Source: a bacterium (GTDB taxonomy: Bacteria; Sysuimicrobiota; Sysuimicrobiia; Sysuimicrobiales; Segetimicrobiaceae). Taken from it: 44,362 nt of DNA. Below are positions 7,753 to 15,452 of this stretch, piece by piece; position 1 is the first letter of the stretch, and each line of letters starts with the position of its first letter. The translations under genes were made by a program, and so were the position numbers. Location of the stretch: contig DATGHU010000017.1 in the NCBI GenBank assembly GCA_035307765.1, positions 1 to 44,362 of the forward strand, given 5' to 3'. The notes beneath the pieces are model-generated. The model made no database searches, was not told the DNA's origin, and was given only the letters and a program-made list of their open reading frames with translations.

Positions 7753-9009
7753 TCACACGGAAATCAGCTCCTTCAGCGCGTCAACGGTCTCCGCGACGGG
7801 CGGCTCGCTCTTGTCGATCGGCTCGAAGGTCGCGGGCCAGCGCAGACCCGCCCCGGTGGCGATGAGGACGATGGTCGGACCTCCGGCATTCGTCCCCTCC
7901 GGGTGGAGGACCCTCAGTCCGGCGAGCGGAGCGGCCGAAGACAGTTCCACGCAGAGGCCGACGCGCCGCAGGTGCTCTTGGGCCGTCCGCAAGGCGGTAT
8001 CGGTGAGGGCCAGGGCACGTCCGTTCGACCGCCGAACGGCCAGCAGAGCGTGCTCCCCCGACTGTCGGTCGACAATGGATCGGGCGTCTGAAGGACCGGT
8101 GGAGACCGGCTCGACGTGGGGGAGGTTCAGACGCCACGCCGGCTCGAGCGGTGCGCCCGCCGCGGACTGACACGCGATGATTCTCGGCACGGCGGGGGCG
8201 AGCCCGAGGCGGGCGAGTTCGTGAAACCCCTTGTACAACCCCCAGGCGCCATCGCCGCCGGCCACGGGAATAAACACTTCGTCGGGGACCGTCCCCCCCA
8301 ACTGATGAAAGATCTCATACGCCATGGTCTTGTACCCCTCCAGCCCGAAGGGGTTACCGGTCGGCCGCCCACCCGCGCCGGGCGAGTTTCGCTGGGCGAC
8401 GTACCAGCGGTGTTGTCGCACCAGGTCGGCCATGAGGGGAGTGACCGCCCCATCGGGCACGGTCACCGCGCCCGCTCCGAAGTAGCGAATCTCTCTGACC
8501 GCGGTCGCGGGGGCACCCGGGGAGAGGAGAACCAGGCACCGCAGGCCGGCACGAGCGGCGTACGCGGCGAGCGACACGCCATGGTTCCCAGTCGAAGTGC
8601 ACAAGATTTTCTCGAATCCGAATTGAACGGCCGAGGCGACGGTGACCGCGTTCGTCCTGTCTTTGAAGGAGTGCGTAGGATTCACGGCCTCGTGCTTGAC
8701 CCAGACAGAGGAGGCTCCCATTTTATCGGCGATTGTTGGCAGGCCCACCAAGGGAGTGGCGCCCTCTCCCAGCGTGACAACCGCGCGTTCATCGACGATC
8801 GGCAGGAGGGTGTGGTAGTCCCAGAGCCGGTGGACCCCGCCGGTGGTAAGCTGGGGGATCACGCGTTCTCCGTACTCATACGTGACATCGAGCGATGCCG
8901 GAGATCCCACCCTTCGGCACTCCGGGCATCCTTCAAGCATCGGGCCCAGGGGATAGCCCCGTCCGCACGTGAGGCACGTCAGCCCCTGTGCCGACGAAAA
9001 GCCATTCAT
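7753..9009 (-). CDS. Threonine-synthase-like PLP enzyme with N-terminal zinc ribbon
   Basis: Fold-type II PLP enzyme of the threonine synthase/threonine dehydratase group. From the ATG at 9009 (MNGFSSAQGL) it has 418 residues. A GAGGAGGG site lies 9 bases before this ATG but directly abuts an alternative ATG at 9018, so 9009 is preferred. Cysteines in the pairs CLTC and CPEC form a zinc ribbon at residues about 12-31, as in archaeal-type threonine synthases. The PLP lysine is in THSFKDR, and STGNHGVS is the phosphate-binding loop. It is convergent with the peptide-binding protein and followed on its 5' side by an aspartoacylase-like gene in the same direction. True threonine synthesis or a catabolic beta/gamma-elimination are both possible; no thrA or thrB is nearby. 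Confidence 0.85.
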   Translation of the reverse strand: MNGFSSAQGLTCLTCGRGYPLGPMLEGCPECRRVGSPASLDVTYEYGERVIPQLTTGGVHRLWDYHTLLPIVDERAVVTLGEGATPLVGLPTIADKMGASSVWVKHEAVNPTHSFKDRTNAVTVASAVQFGFEKILCTSTGNHGVSLAAYAARAGLRCLVLLSPGAPATAVREIRYFGAGAVTVPDGAVTPLMADLVRQHRWYVAQRNSPGAGGRPTGNPFGLEGYKTMAYEIFHQLGGTVPDEVFIPVAGGDGAWGLYKGFHELARLGLAPAVPRIIACQSAAGAPLEPAWRLNLPHVEPVSTGPSDARSIVDRQSGEHALLAVRRSNGRALALTDTALRTAQEHLRRVGLCVELSSAAPLAGLRVLHPEGTNAGGPTIVLIATGAGLRWPATFEPIDKSEPPVAETVDALKELISV

Positions 9010-9108
9010 TCGCTGCATCCCTCCTCGTCCCTCCGATCGTCGCGATTTGGATAGATGGCCTCGGGGCTTCCGCCGGATGGATGGCGCGCCGACGACTTCG
9101 GCCCGACG

Positions 9109-10077
9109 TTATCTGCGACGAGGGAAGAGGGCAATGACGAGTTCTCCGGGGTTAACCGAGACGAATTGACGGACCGCGGCCACGAGGCCGGCATAGGGCG
9201 CGCGCATCTCCACGAGCGGTTCGCCGTGAAGGTCCGTAATGGCGGCGAGTCCTGCGCCGGCTTCGACGCGCTCCCCCGGCGATACTCGAAGTCGGAGCAT
9301 CCCCCCCGTTGGAGCATACAGCATCCCCCGATCGTAGAACTCCGGCACGGGGTTCGGAGGTGGCGTTCCCTCGAGAATGCCCAGATGCTGAAGCAGCCGC
9401 ACGAAGTGTTGTTCGTATGTTCGGCGATTCTCCGCGCATGTGCGGCCCCCGCCGCCGATCTCCGCCTCGATCACCGGCACGCCCAATTCCACTGCGGTGG
9501 TTCCGAGGACCCCCGGGATCCAGCCGCCTTCGCGGAGCCGCGTGAACCCGGCGGCCACGGCGGCGTCCCGGCTCCGTTGGGCGATCGTCCCGGTCCCCTC
9601 CGGAAGCTCTGCGTACGGGCTCACCATCCCGGTAGCGAACCAGCTGTGGAGCGTAAAGACAAAGTCTGCCCCCGCAACGATGTCGTGGATGAGGTGGTAG
9701 GCCAGGCGTTCGGACGGCGTCCCTTCGGCATTGCCGGGAAAGATGCGATTGAGATCCAAGCCGTCCACGGGGCTGCGGCGCTGGTGCGCCGCAAAGGCGG
9801 GAGAGTTGGCAACGGGAATGAGGATGACTGTGCCCCGCAGAATCGTTGGGTCGCATCCGCGCCAGAAGTCCAATAGCGCCAGCATCCCTTCCGGTTCGTC
9901 ACCATGGATCCCCGCGATCGCAACACACCGGGGGCGTCGCCGCGACCCGATCGCCACCTGGACCGGAACCGTGAGCGAGGACCCATCGGCGAAGTGTGTG
10001 ATGGCGAAATCGAAGGCGTGGCGGGACCCGGTGGCCAATTTGTCGACATCGACCCATTCCGAGACACGGATCGCCAT
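9109..10077 (-). CDS. Succinylglutamate desuccinylase/aspartoacylase-family metallohydrolase
   Basis: 322 residues, M14-type zinc hydrolase of the AstE/AspA group, which cleave amide bonds of N-acyl amino acids. Zinc ligands H58 and E61 are in GIHGDEPEG, DLNRIFPG (from D108) is the substrate-binding motif, and H144 in LHSW is the third ligand. EAEIGGGG holds the likely catalytic glutamate. The last ~70 residues form a beta-rich biotinyl/lipoyl-like C-terminal domain (RVSPGERVEAGAGLAAI), common in the longer members. A G-rich ribosome site precedes the ATG at 10077. It is co-directional with, and upstream of, the threonine-synthase-like gene, so a two-gene operon is likely. The acyl amino acid substrate is unknown. 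Confidence 0.85.
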   Translation of the reverse strand: MAIRVSEWVDVDKLATGSRHAFDFAITHFADGSSLTVPVQVAIGSRRRPRCVAIAGIHGDEPEGMLALLDFWRGCDPTILRGTVILIPVANSPAFAAHQRRSPVDGLDLNRIFPGNAEGTPSERLAYHLIHDIVAGADFVFTLHSWFATGMVSPYAELPEGTGTIAQRSRDAAVAAGFTRLREGGWIPGVLGTTAVELGVPVIEAEIGGGGRTCAENRRTYEQHFVRLLQHLGILEGTPPPNPVPEFYDRGMLYAPTGGMLRLRVSPGERVEAGAGLAAITDLHGEPLVEMRAPYAGLVAAVRQFVSVNPGELVIALFPRRR

Positions 10078-10582
10078 GGATGGTTTACCCCCCGTTCGCC
10101 GGAGCCCCCGGTTGACCTTGCTTCTCTTCGTCTGCGTTCCGTGTAGGGTGGACCTCGATCCGCCCCACCGGTGGCCGGAACTCGTCTAAGGGCACACGGC
10201 GTTTCCTTCGGTACCGTGCGGAACCGTCCCCTTCACGCGCGCGCTCCCGCTCCGGGATGCCCATTGAGGACCAGAAGGCCTCCGAACAGGCGGCGCCGCC
10301 CGCGGCCGGTCACGGCGGTCCTGATGTGCGCTTCCCGCCGATTGCCTCACGGGACTGCGGTCTCAGGCCGGGGCTCTTGACGAAGCATCCTCTCCTCGCG
10401 AACAAGGGCGGGACGGTTGGATGCTGTACGGTCCGGCGAAGGAGATCTCCATGACGGAGAGAAACACGTGCGTGCCAAGGTGATCGTCGGCCCTATCCTG
10501 ACCGGGGGGTAGCTCGATGCACCTGTTACCCTCCGCCTTAGCACACCGCACGAGGGCCTCACTCAAAAGGGGGTGGAGCACG
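10078..10582. other. Intergenic region between divergent genes, no supported gene
   Basis: About 500 bases between the metallohydrolase (-) and the DUF1326 gene (+). It must hold both promoters. Short open frames exist on both strands (for example plus strand from 10257, minus strand through 10363-10560), but none has a ribosome site plus a recognisable protein. I see no clear promoter pair, operator or RNA structure. Confidence 0.5.
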
Positions 10583-11191
10583 ATGGCGTGGCGCCTCAAA
10601 GGGACGTACTTTGAAAGTTGCAACTGCAACATGGTCTGCCCATGTAGCACCTCCGGCCTGACGATGCCCGCGGACAACGAGCGCTGCCGGGTCGTGCTGG
10701 TGTTCCACGTCGCCTCGGGCGATGTCGAGGGGGTGGACGTGAGCAACCTCACCGTGGCCGTATTGGCCGACACCCCACGGCAGATGCTCGATGGGCAGTG
10801 GCGCGTGGGTGTGTTCATGGATTCGACCGCCTCCTCCAAACAGGCGGAGAAGCTCGGTGCCGTGTTCTCGGGGAAACTCGGTGGCCCGATGGCCGGCCTG
10901 GCGCCGTTGATCGGGGAGATGTTGGGAGTGGAGGTTGTGCCCATCGAGTACCGGGACGACGGGCGCCGGCACCGGGTGAAGATCGGCAACGCCGCGGCGA
11001 TTGAGATCGAGGACTTCGTGCCGCCGGGGAGTCCCACCGGCGAGGTGTCCAAAATCACGGGAGCGTTCCATCCGGCGAACTCGACCCTCACCATTGCCAA
11101 GACGACAACGGCGCGAGTGAAGGCGTTCGGGTTGGAGTTTTCCAACGATGGAAAGAACGGCCACTCTGCTCCGTTTTCGTGGGCCGCATGA
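10583..11191 (+). CDS. DUF1326 domain protein
   Basis: 202 residues from the ATG at 10583, which has GGTGGAG upstream; an ATG at 10517 in frame lacks support. The N-terminus AWRLKGTYFESCNCNMVCPC carries the cysteine cluster CNCNMVCPC that defines DUF1326. The rest alternates beta strands and ends with ATTTARVKAFGLEFSNDGK-like strands typical of the family. Function is unknown; the cysteines suggest metal binding. The next gene is DUF2182, its usual genomic partner, so the two probably act together, perhaps in metal handling at the membrane (inference). Confidence 0.88.
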   Translation: MAWRLKGTYFESCNCNMVCPCSTSGLTMPADNERCRVVLVFHVASGDVEGVDVSNLTVAVLADTPRQMLDGQWRVGVFMDSTASSKQAEKLGAVFSGKLGGPMAGLAPLIGEMLGVEVVPIEYRDDGRRHRVKIGNAAAIEIEDFVPPGSPTGEVSKITGAFHPANSTLTIAKTTTARVKAFGLEFSNDGKNGHSAPFSWAA

Positions 11192-11247
11192 GCATTCGGT
11201 ATCCACATAGCGACCGGGTCGGTTCTCCTCGCTGAGGCTTGAGCCCG

Positions 11248-12039
11248 ATGTCCACGGCCCCCCTCGGGATCTCCAGGCGGCCGCAGATCGTATTGTGGCT
11301 GGTCGCGTTACTGCTGGCCGCCATCGGGTGGGCCGTCACCGCGATCCAAGCCCGGGGGATGGGGAGCATGCCGGGCATGGGGGGAATGGTGGGGGGGCCG
11401 AGTCCAGTCCTGGTCTTTCTGCCCGTCTGGGTCGCCATGATGGTGGCGATGATGTTCCCGTCGGTGGTGCCGATGCTGTCACTCTTCTCCACGATGGGCC
11501 GCCATCAGCGGAGCGCCGGTGGGTCGGCGGCGCCGACGTGGGTCTTCCTCGTCGGCTATTTAGCGGTGTGGAGTATGTTCGGGGTTGCCGCGTATCTGCT
11601 CTCCCTGGTGGTGCCCGCCGTGGGCATGGCCGCTCCCGGTCTCAGGGCACACAGCCCGCTGGTAGGGGGATTTGTGCTGGTTCTGGCCGGGGCGTATCAA
11701 TGGAGCCCCTGGAAGGGCGTCTGCCTGCAACACTGCCGCTCTCCATTGGCGTTCATGCTCCAGTCGTGGCGCGCTGGCTACGGCGGCGCGTTTTTCATGG
11801 GGGTCTCCCACGGCGCCTACTGCGTGGGGTGCTGTTGGGGACTGATGGTGGTGTTGTTCGCGGTGGGGTTGATGAATCTGGGGTGGATGATTCTGCTGGC
11901 GACCGTGATCTTCATCGAGAAGATCTTCCGGCACGGTCCACTCATTGGCCGGTTGGTGGGCCTCGGTCTTCTTCTCTTTGGCCTGGCCACCGCGGTCGCA
12001 CCCTGGTTTGGAACGCCGACCCCCGTGGCACCAATGTGA
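11248..12039 (+). CDS. DUF2182 multi-pass membrane protein, putative metal binding
   Basis: About 263 residues from the ATG at 11248; a TTG at 11239 in frame is the alternative. Six or seven hydrophobic segments are visible. A Met/Gly-rich first loop (GMGSMPGMGGM) and MMVAMMFPSVVPM in the second helix supply many possible metal-binding thioethers. The family signature follows: YQWSPWKGVCLQHCRSPL and HGAYCVGCCWGLM with paired cysteines and histidines. DUF2182 proteins are annotated as predicted metal-binding integral membrane proteins. It lies about 56 bases after DUF1326 on the same strand and is probably co-transcribed. The transported or bound metal is unknown. Confidence 0.88.
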   Translation: MSTAPLGISRRPQIVLWLVALLLAAIGWAVTAIQARGMGSMPGMGGMVGGPSPVLVFLPVWVAMMVAMMFPSVVPMLSLFSTMGRHQRSAGGSAAPTWVFLVGYLAVWSMFGVAAYLLSLVVPAVGMAAPGLRAHSPLVGGFVLVLAGAYQWSPWKGVCLQHCRSPLAFMLQSWRAGYGGAFFMGVSHGAYCVGCCWGLMVVLFAVGLMNLGWMILLATVIFIEKIFRHGPLIGRLVGLGLLLFGLATAVAPWFGTPTPVAPM

Positions 12040-12329
12040 GGACCATGCTGAGCGGGACGGTCGAGCATTTCCGCGAACGCGATCAGCGCTGGATGAATGA
12101 TGCCGAATACGTTGCCGACACACGCGTGAGTTTTGAACAAAGATCGGATGGATACCAAGCGCATCGAGTGGGTGGCAGATCTTCTCAACGCCCGCTCCCC
12201 ATGTCGCTCGATCGGTTCGGGCGCAGGGTTCGGCATGGGGCGGCGGGCATTGATCGGCCGGGCGGGGCGATGCCCTGTCCTTGGCCGAGCGTCGATCGCG
12301 ATGTTGCACCGGGAGATGGGAGGTCTGCG
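12040..12329. other. Non-coding or undetermined spacer
   Basis: About 290 bases between DUF2182 and the secreted protein. The reading frame of the downstream gene stays open back through this spacer, but no start there has a ribosome site and the translation lacks any recognisable domain. The GGGAGG at 12316-12323 belongs to the downstream ATG at 12330. Confidence 0.4.
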
Positions 12330-12950
12330 ATGTGGAGGGTGGCCGTCGGGTGTGTGACTTTCCTGATCGGGATGCTGGTCTCTGCCACGTTGACGAACGC
12401 GCAAACCGCGTTGCCGCAGTTCTCCGCCGATGTGGCGAATCCAAGGGGGACACTCGATCGATTGTACGTGGGGTCCGACAAAGTGCGCATCGAATCTTCC
12501 CAAGGACAACAAACGTTCATTTTCATTGTGGACCTCAAGACGCAGATCGCGCAGGCACTGGATCCGAGCCAGAAGACGTTCCGGGAAGCGAACATGCCTG
12601 GGATCGCGACGCTTCTCCGGCTCTTGCAGCCCATAGATCCCGGCAATCCCTGCCCGCAACTGCTGCAAATTAGTCGAGTGGCCTCTCCGGCCACAAAACT
12701 GCTGGACTGCAAAAGCGTCGGCGGCGAAACCGTGAACGGCCGCAATACGGTGAAGTGGGTCGGGACGACACAGACGCCTCCGGGGCCCGCGAGGACCGGG
12801 TACTTCTGGATTGACCCGATGCTGCACTTTATCGTCAGGGCGCGAAATGCAGACGGGTCCGACCTCTTCGAGCTTCGGAACATCAAAGAAGGACAGCAAC
12901 CGGCTAGCCTGTTCGAAATTCCCCCCGGGTACCAGAAGATCAGTGGCTGA
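12330..12950 (+). CDS. Secreted protein, DUF4412/outer-membrane-sorting-like
   Basis: 206 residues. The ATG at 12330 follows GGGAGG at good spacing and begins a Sec signal peptide (WRVAVGCVTFLIGMLVSATL, cleavage near TNAQ). The mature part, with ADVANPRGTLDRLYVGSDKV then RIESSQGQQTFIFIVDLKT and later DPSQKTFREANMPG, follows the pattern of DUF4412-like or LolA-like proteins: strands that describe a modified molecule and its stored value. The ending SLFEIPPGYQKI is also typical of that group. Probably periplasmic with an unfinished beta-barrel-like fold; no catalytic residues. The family assignment is by pattern. Confidence 0.7.
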   Translation: MWRVAVGCVTFLIGMLVSATLTNAQTALPQFSADVANPRGTLDRLYVGSDKVRIESSQGQQTFIFIVDLKTQIAQALDPSQKTFREANMPGIATLLRLLQPIDPGNPCPQLLQISRVASPATKLLDCKSVGGETVNGRNTVKWVGTTQTPPGPARTGYFWIDPMLHFIVRARNADGSDLFELRNIKEGQQPASLFEIPPGYQKISG

Positions 12951-13071
12951 GCGGTGTGCGGGGGAGGGCCGACGGGTCGATAAGCGAGAATTCCGGCGCC
13001 ATCTGCACCATTGGAGTTCGTGAGCCCCTGTCCTCGATGCGCGGGCGGGGCGGTCGATGAGGAGGAGGGCG

Positions 13072-13779
13072 ATGGCGGAGAGACGGTCCGCAACCTTAGA
13101 ACAACGGGTGGCAGTGCTCGAGGGTGAGTTGCGGAGGGCGAATGAACGCATTCGCGCTTTCGAGTACTGGCGACGACGGGCGACGCGTCAGTGGACCCTC
13201 ATCTTTAGCGGGGTGGTCTCCCTCCTGCTCGTGCTTGGTTGGGTCGCTCCGACCCCGGGCGCGGGCCCGGCGTCGGCCAAAGCACCCTTTCGGGTGGTGA
13301 ACGGCGCTGGCACGACGATTCTGGAGGTCCTCGCCGGCAAGCAGGGGGGGTTGGTGGAAATTAATAGCAACACCGGGCGCGCTGGGGTGGAGATCGGCGT
13401 GGGGCAGAGCGGGGGCGGCGCCATCGCTCTGGTCGGGGCCACTGGTGGCACGGGCGGCGTTCCGGATCAAGAGTTCCTGGCGGGCATCATTGACGGCAGG
13501 CCTAAGCTGGAGCTTCTCAAGGGCGTGTCCAAGACCGTGGAACTCGCCGGGGCCAGCGATGCCGACCAAGACGCACATCTTGTGATGTTCAACAAGAACG
13601 CCAATCAGGTTGCCGATTTCGGGTCCGGCACCTCTCAGAACGGTTTCATGGCACTCAAGAACGAGAAAGGCGCCACGTCAGTCGAGGCGGGCACCGATGT
13701 CACCGGCCGTGGCTTTGTGACCGCCGCCACGGCCGGCCATGCTGACGCACTGACCTCGCTGGTCGGGCCGCGGAAGTAA
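13072..13779 (+). CDS. Single-pass membrane protein with coiled coil and repetitive beta-rich exterior
   Basis: 235 residues from the ATG at 13072, directly behind GGAGGAGG (13061-13068); an ATG at 13057 is in frame. Residues about 8-30 (LEQRVAVLEGELRRANERIRAF) form a short coiled coil inside the cell. One membrane helix follows (WTLIFSGVVSLLLVLGW), then an exterior region rich in Gly, Val and Asn. Its irregular repeats have the form V.N..G..VLEV and G.VEIN-NTGR, and recur as LVMFNKNANQVADFGSG and FMALKNEKGATSV. This is the look of a beta-solenoid or trimeric fibre-like stalk. Function unknown; oligomerisation through the coiled coil is inferred. Confidence 0.7.
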   Translation: MAERRSATLEQRVAVLEGELRRANERIRAFEYWRRRATRQWTLIFSGVVSLLLVLGWVAPTPGAGPASAKAPFRVVNGAGTTILEVLAGKQGGLVEINSNTGRAGVEIGVGQSGGGAIALVGATGGTGGVPDQEFLAGIIDGRPKLELLKGVSKTVELAGASDADQDAHLVMFNKNANQVADFGSGTSQNGFMALKNEKGATSVEAGTDVTGRGFVTAATAGHADALTSLVGPRK

Positions 13780-13847
13780 CTCCATGTCAGCTCTGCGGGC
13801 CGGGGCGGCGAGTATTCGGGGTGAGATCCCGGACGGGAGGTAGCGCC

Positions 13848-14654
13848 TTGGCGAAGTTTTGCGCCGAATGCGGTGCGCCGCTGCAGCCGCAGCAGAAATA
13901 CTGCAGCGAATGCGGCAAAGCGGTCATTGGCAATGCGCCCCCCGCTCCCGCCGCGGCGTCCCATCCTCCGGGTGCGTCCGCCGGTCGGAGCGCTGTTTCG
14001 AAGCTCCCAAGCCGACTCCCGAGGAATCTTGCCCTTGCAGGCGGTGCGGTCGTTCTCCTCGCGCTTCTTGTTGCCGGCCTCACGCACCTGAATAGCCGCA
14101 CCCTTAAGACGGCCGAAGTATCGCCTCTCAGCCCGCAAGCGCCGGCTCCGGGGGCGCCGACGCCACCTGTGGTCCAAACACCCGTGGCGACGCCACCCCA
14201 GAAACCGGTCGAACCTCCAACCGAAGTCCGACACGTCACCGCCAAGGATGGGCAGTGCAGCCTCTTTACGAAGGCGGAGCTGACCAGCGTGCTCGGGGTC
14301 ACCTTCACCCACGCCACCGAGGACACCACCGGCTGCACCTACAAGGGTGACAACGCGCGGGAATGGGTGCGGGTTGAGGTCCTCTGGACCGGCGGCCGGA
14401 GAGCCCTCCAGCAGAGGGCGACGGCCTACGAAACCCTGACGAAATCCAACCCGAAAGGCTGGATCCCCCCGTTCCAGCCGGTTCCCGGATTGGGAGACGC
14501 GGCCTTCGTCAACCTGGTGAACGCCGTTCAAGTCGAGAAGGGAGACATCGCATTCACCCTCGACCTGCGGTATTTTCATGACCTGCCGGACCCGAACGCG
14601 CTGGTGCCGGATTCAACAACGCTCTTGGTCAATAGGGCACTGGATCGGCTGTGA
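13848..14654 (+). CDS. Zinc-ribbon membrane protein with external domain
   Basis: 268 residues. GGGAGG (13835-13840) sits 7 bases before the TTG at 13848, which places the zinc ribbon at the very N-terminus and is preferred over the GTG at 13821. C5, C8, C19 and C22 (CAECG...CSECG) form the ribbon. Then come a linker, one membrane helix (LALAGGAVVLLALLVAGL), a Pro-rich spacer to about residue 128 and an external domain opening CSLFTKAELTSVLGVTF. That domain, with CTYKGDN and GLGDAAF, resembles DUF3558-like lipoprotein domains. Cytosolic ribbon plus external domain suggests a signalling or scaffolding role; this is inference. Confidence 0.75.
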   Translation: MAKFCAECGAPLQPQQKYCSECGKAVIGNAPPAPAAASHPPGASAGRSAVSKLPSRLPRNLALAGGAVVLLALLVAGLTHLNSRTLKTAEVSPLSPQAPAPGAPTPPVVQTPVATPPQKPVEPPTEVRHVTAKDGQCSLFTKAELTSVLGVTFTHATEDTTGCTYKGDNAREWVRVEVLWTGGRRALQQRATAYETLTKSNPKGWIPPFQPVPGLGDAAFVNLVNAVQVEKGDIAFTLDLRYFHDLPDPNALVPDSTTLLVNRALDRL

Positions 14655-14737
14655 CCGCACCCGAGGGACGTCACACCCCCTGATCGTCCGATCGGCTGCT
14701 CTGCGATGCGCGACGGGCGGGACGTCCGGCGCCGCGT

Positions 14738-15346
14738 TCAGTTCAGTTTCGGCTTCACCGCCCCAACGAACTTGTCCACCGCCTCCAAGGTGGCTTTTCC
14801 GATGAGTTGTCCGTCGAAGTTGTCGAGGCTGACATTCCCCCATCCGACCCACACCGAGGTGCTGCCCGTCTGTTTCTTGACGTCGGCCTTGGGTTCAGCC
14901 ACCATCTGTCCGGTCGACGCGTCCAGGACCTTCCCGTGGATGCTGACCGTTGCCGTGTCGGTATAGGTGCACCCGACGATGGGAAGGCACCCGCCCGTGC
15001 GCTGTTGGTCAAACGACGTGACTTCCCCCATGATCACAAAGTCTGCCGCGAGCGTTTTGGCCACCGTCTGGGCGTCCTCCGGGTCGATCATCCCGGCCGT
15101 CTCCACCTTGGCCTGCTGGAGGGCCTCCTGAACGCGCTCCCGCGGGAGCACTCTCAGCGACTGATCGTCACGCAGCTTGCTGATGACCCGGGTCGTCACC
15201 GCCTCCCGGGTGTTTTGCCACCCGCCCGCCCGATCTGCAAAATCCACGACCATGATGGACTTCCGAGGAGTCTGGGCATGACCGGGCGGCATCACGAGCG
15301 CCAGGGCGAGCATCAGTGCCCCCACCACGGAAACGACTCGCCTCAT
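14738..15346 (-). CDS. CsgG/HfaB-like secreted protein
   Basis: 202 residues. AAGGAGG sits 7 bases before the ATG at 15346. The signal peptide (VVSVVGALMLALALVMPPG) ends at GHAQ with no lipobox cysteine, so the protein is soluble and periplasmic, unlike classical CsgG lipoproteins. The family core is clear: IMVVDFADRAGGW, then TRVISKLRDDQSLRVLPRER, VAKTLAADFVIMGEVTSFD and GKVLDASTGQMVAEP. CsgG forms the curli secretion pore, but many soluble relatives lack the membrane-spanning hairpins and have unknown roles; this length favours that type. It is convergent with the zinc-ribbon gene. Confidence 0.82.
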   Translation of the reverse strand: MRRVVSVVGALMLALALVMPPGHAQTPRKSIMVVDFADRAGGWQNTREAVTTRVISKLRDDQSLRVLPRERVQEALQQAKVETAGMIDPEDAQTVAKTLAADFVIMGEVTSFDQQRTGGCLPIVGCTYTDTATVSIHGKVLDASTGQMVAEPKADVKKQTGSTSVWVGWGNVSLDNFDGQLIGKATLEAVDKFVGAVKPKLN

Positions 15347-15452
15347 TTTCCTGCCTCCTTGAGGGGCTGCGCGGGTGACGGCCCAACGCCCGCACGCCCG
15401 GGACCGTGTAGCCATTCCCGAAGGAGCGCGCTGCCCCGTGGGATCTTGCCCA

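Noticed and set aside
10257-10454. Small plus-strand frame in the spacer before DUF1326
   Set aside because: No ribosome site, no recognisable sequence and it competes with an equally open minus-strand frame.
12043-12329. In-frame extension of the secreted protein back to DUF2182
   Set aside because: It would bury the signal peptide in the middle of the protein and has no ribosome site.
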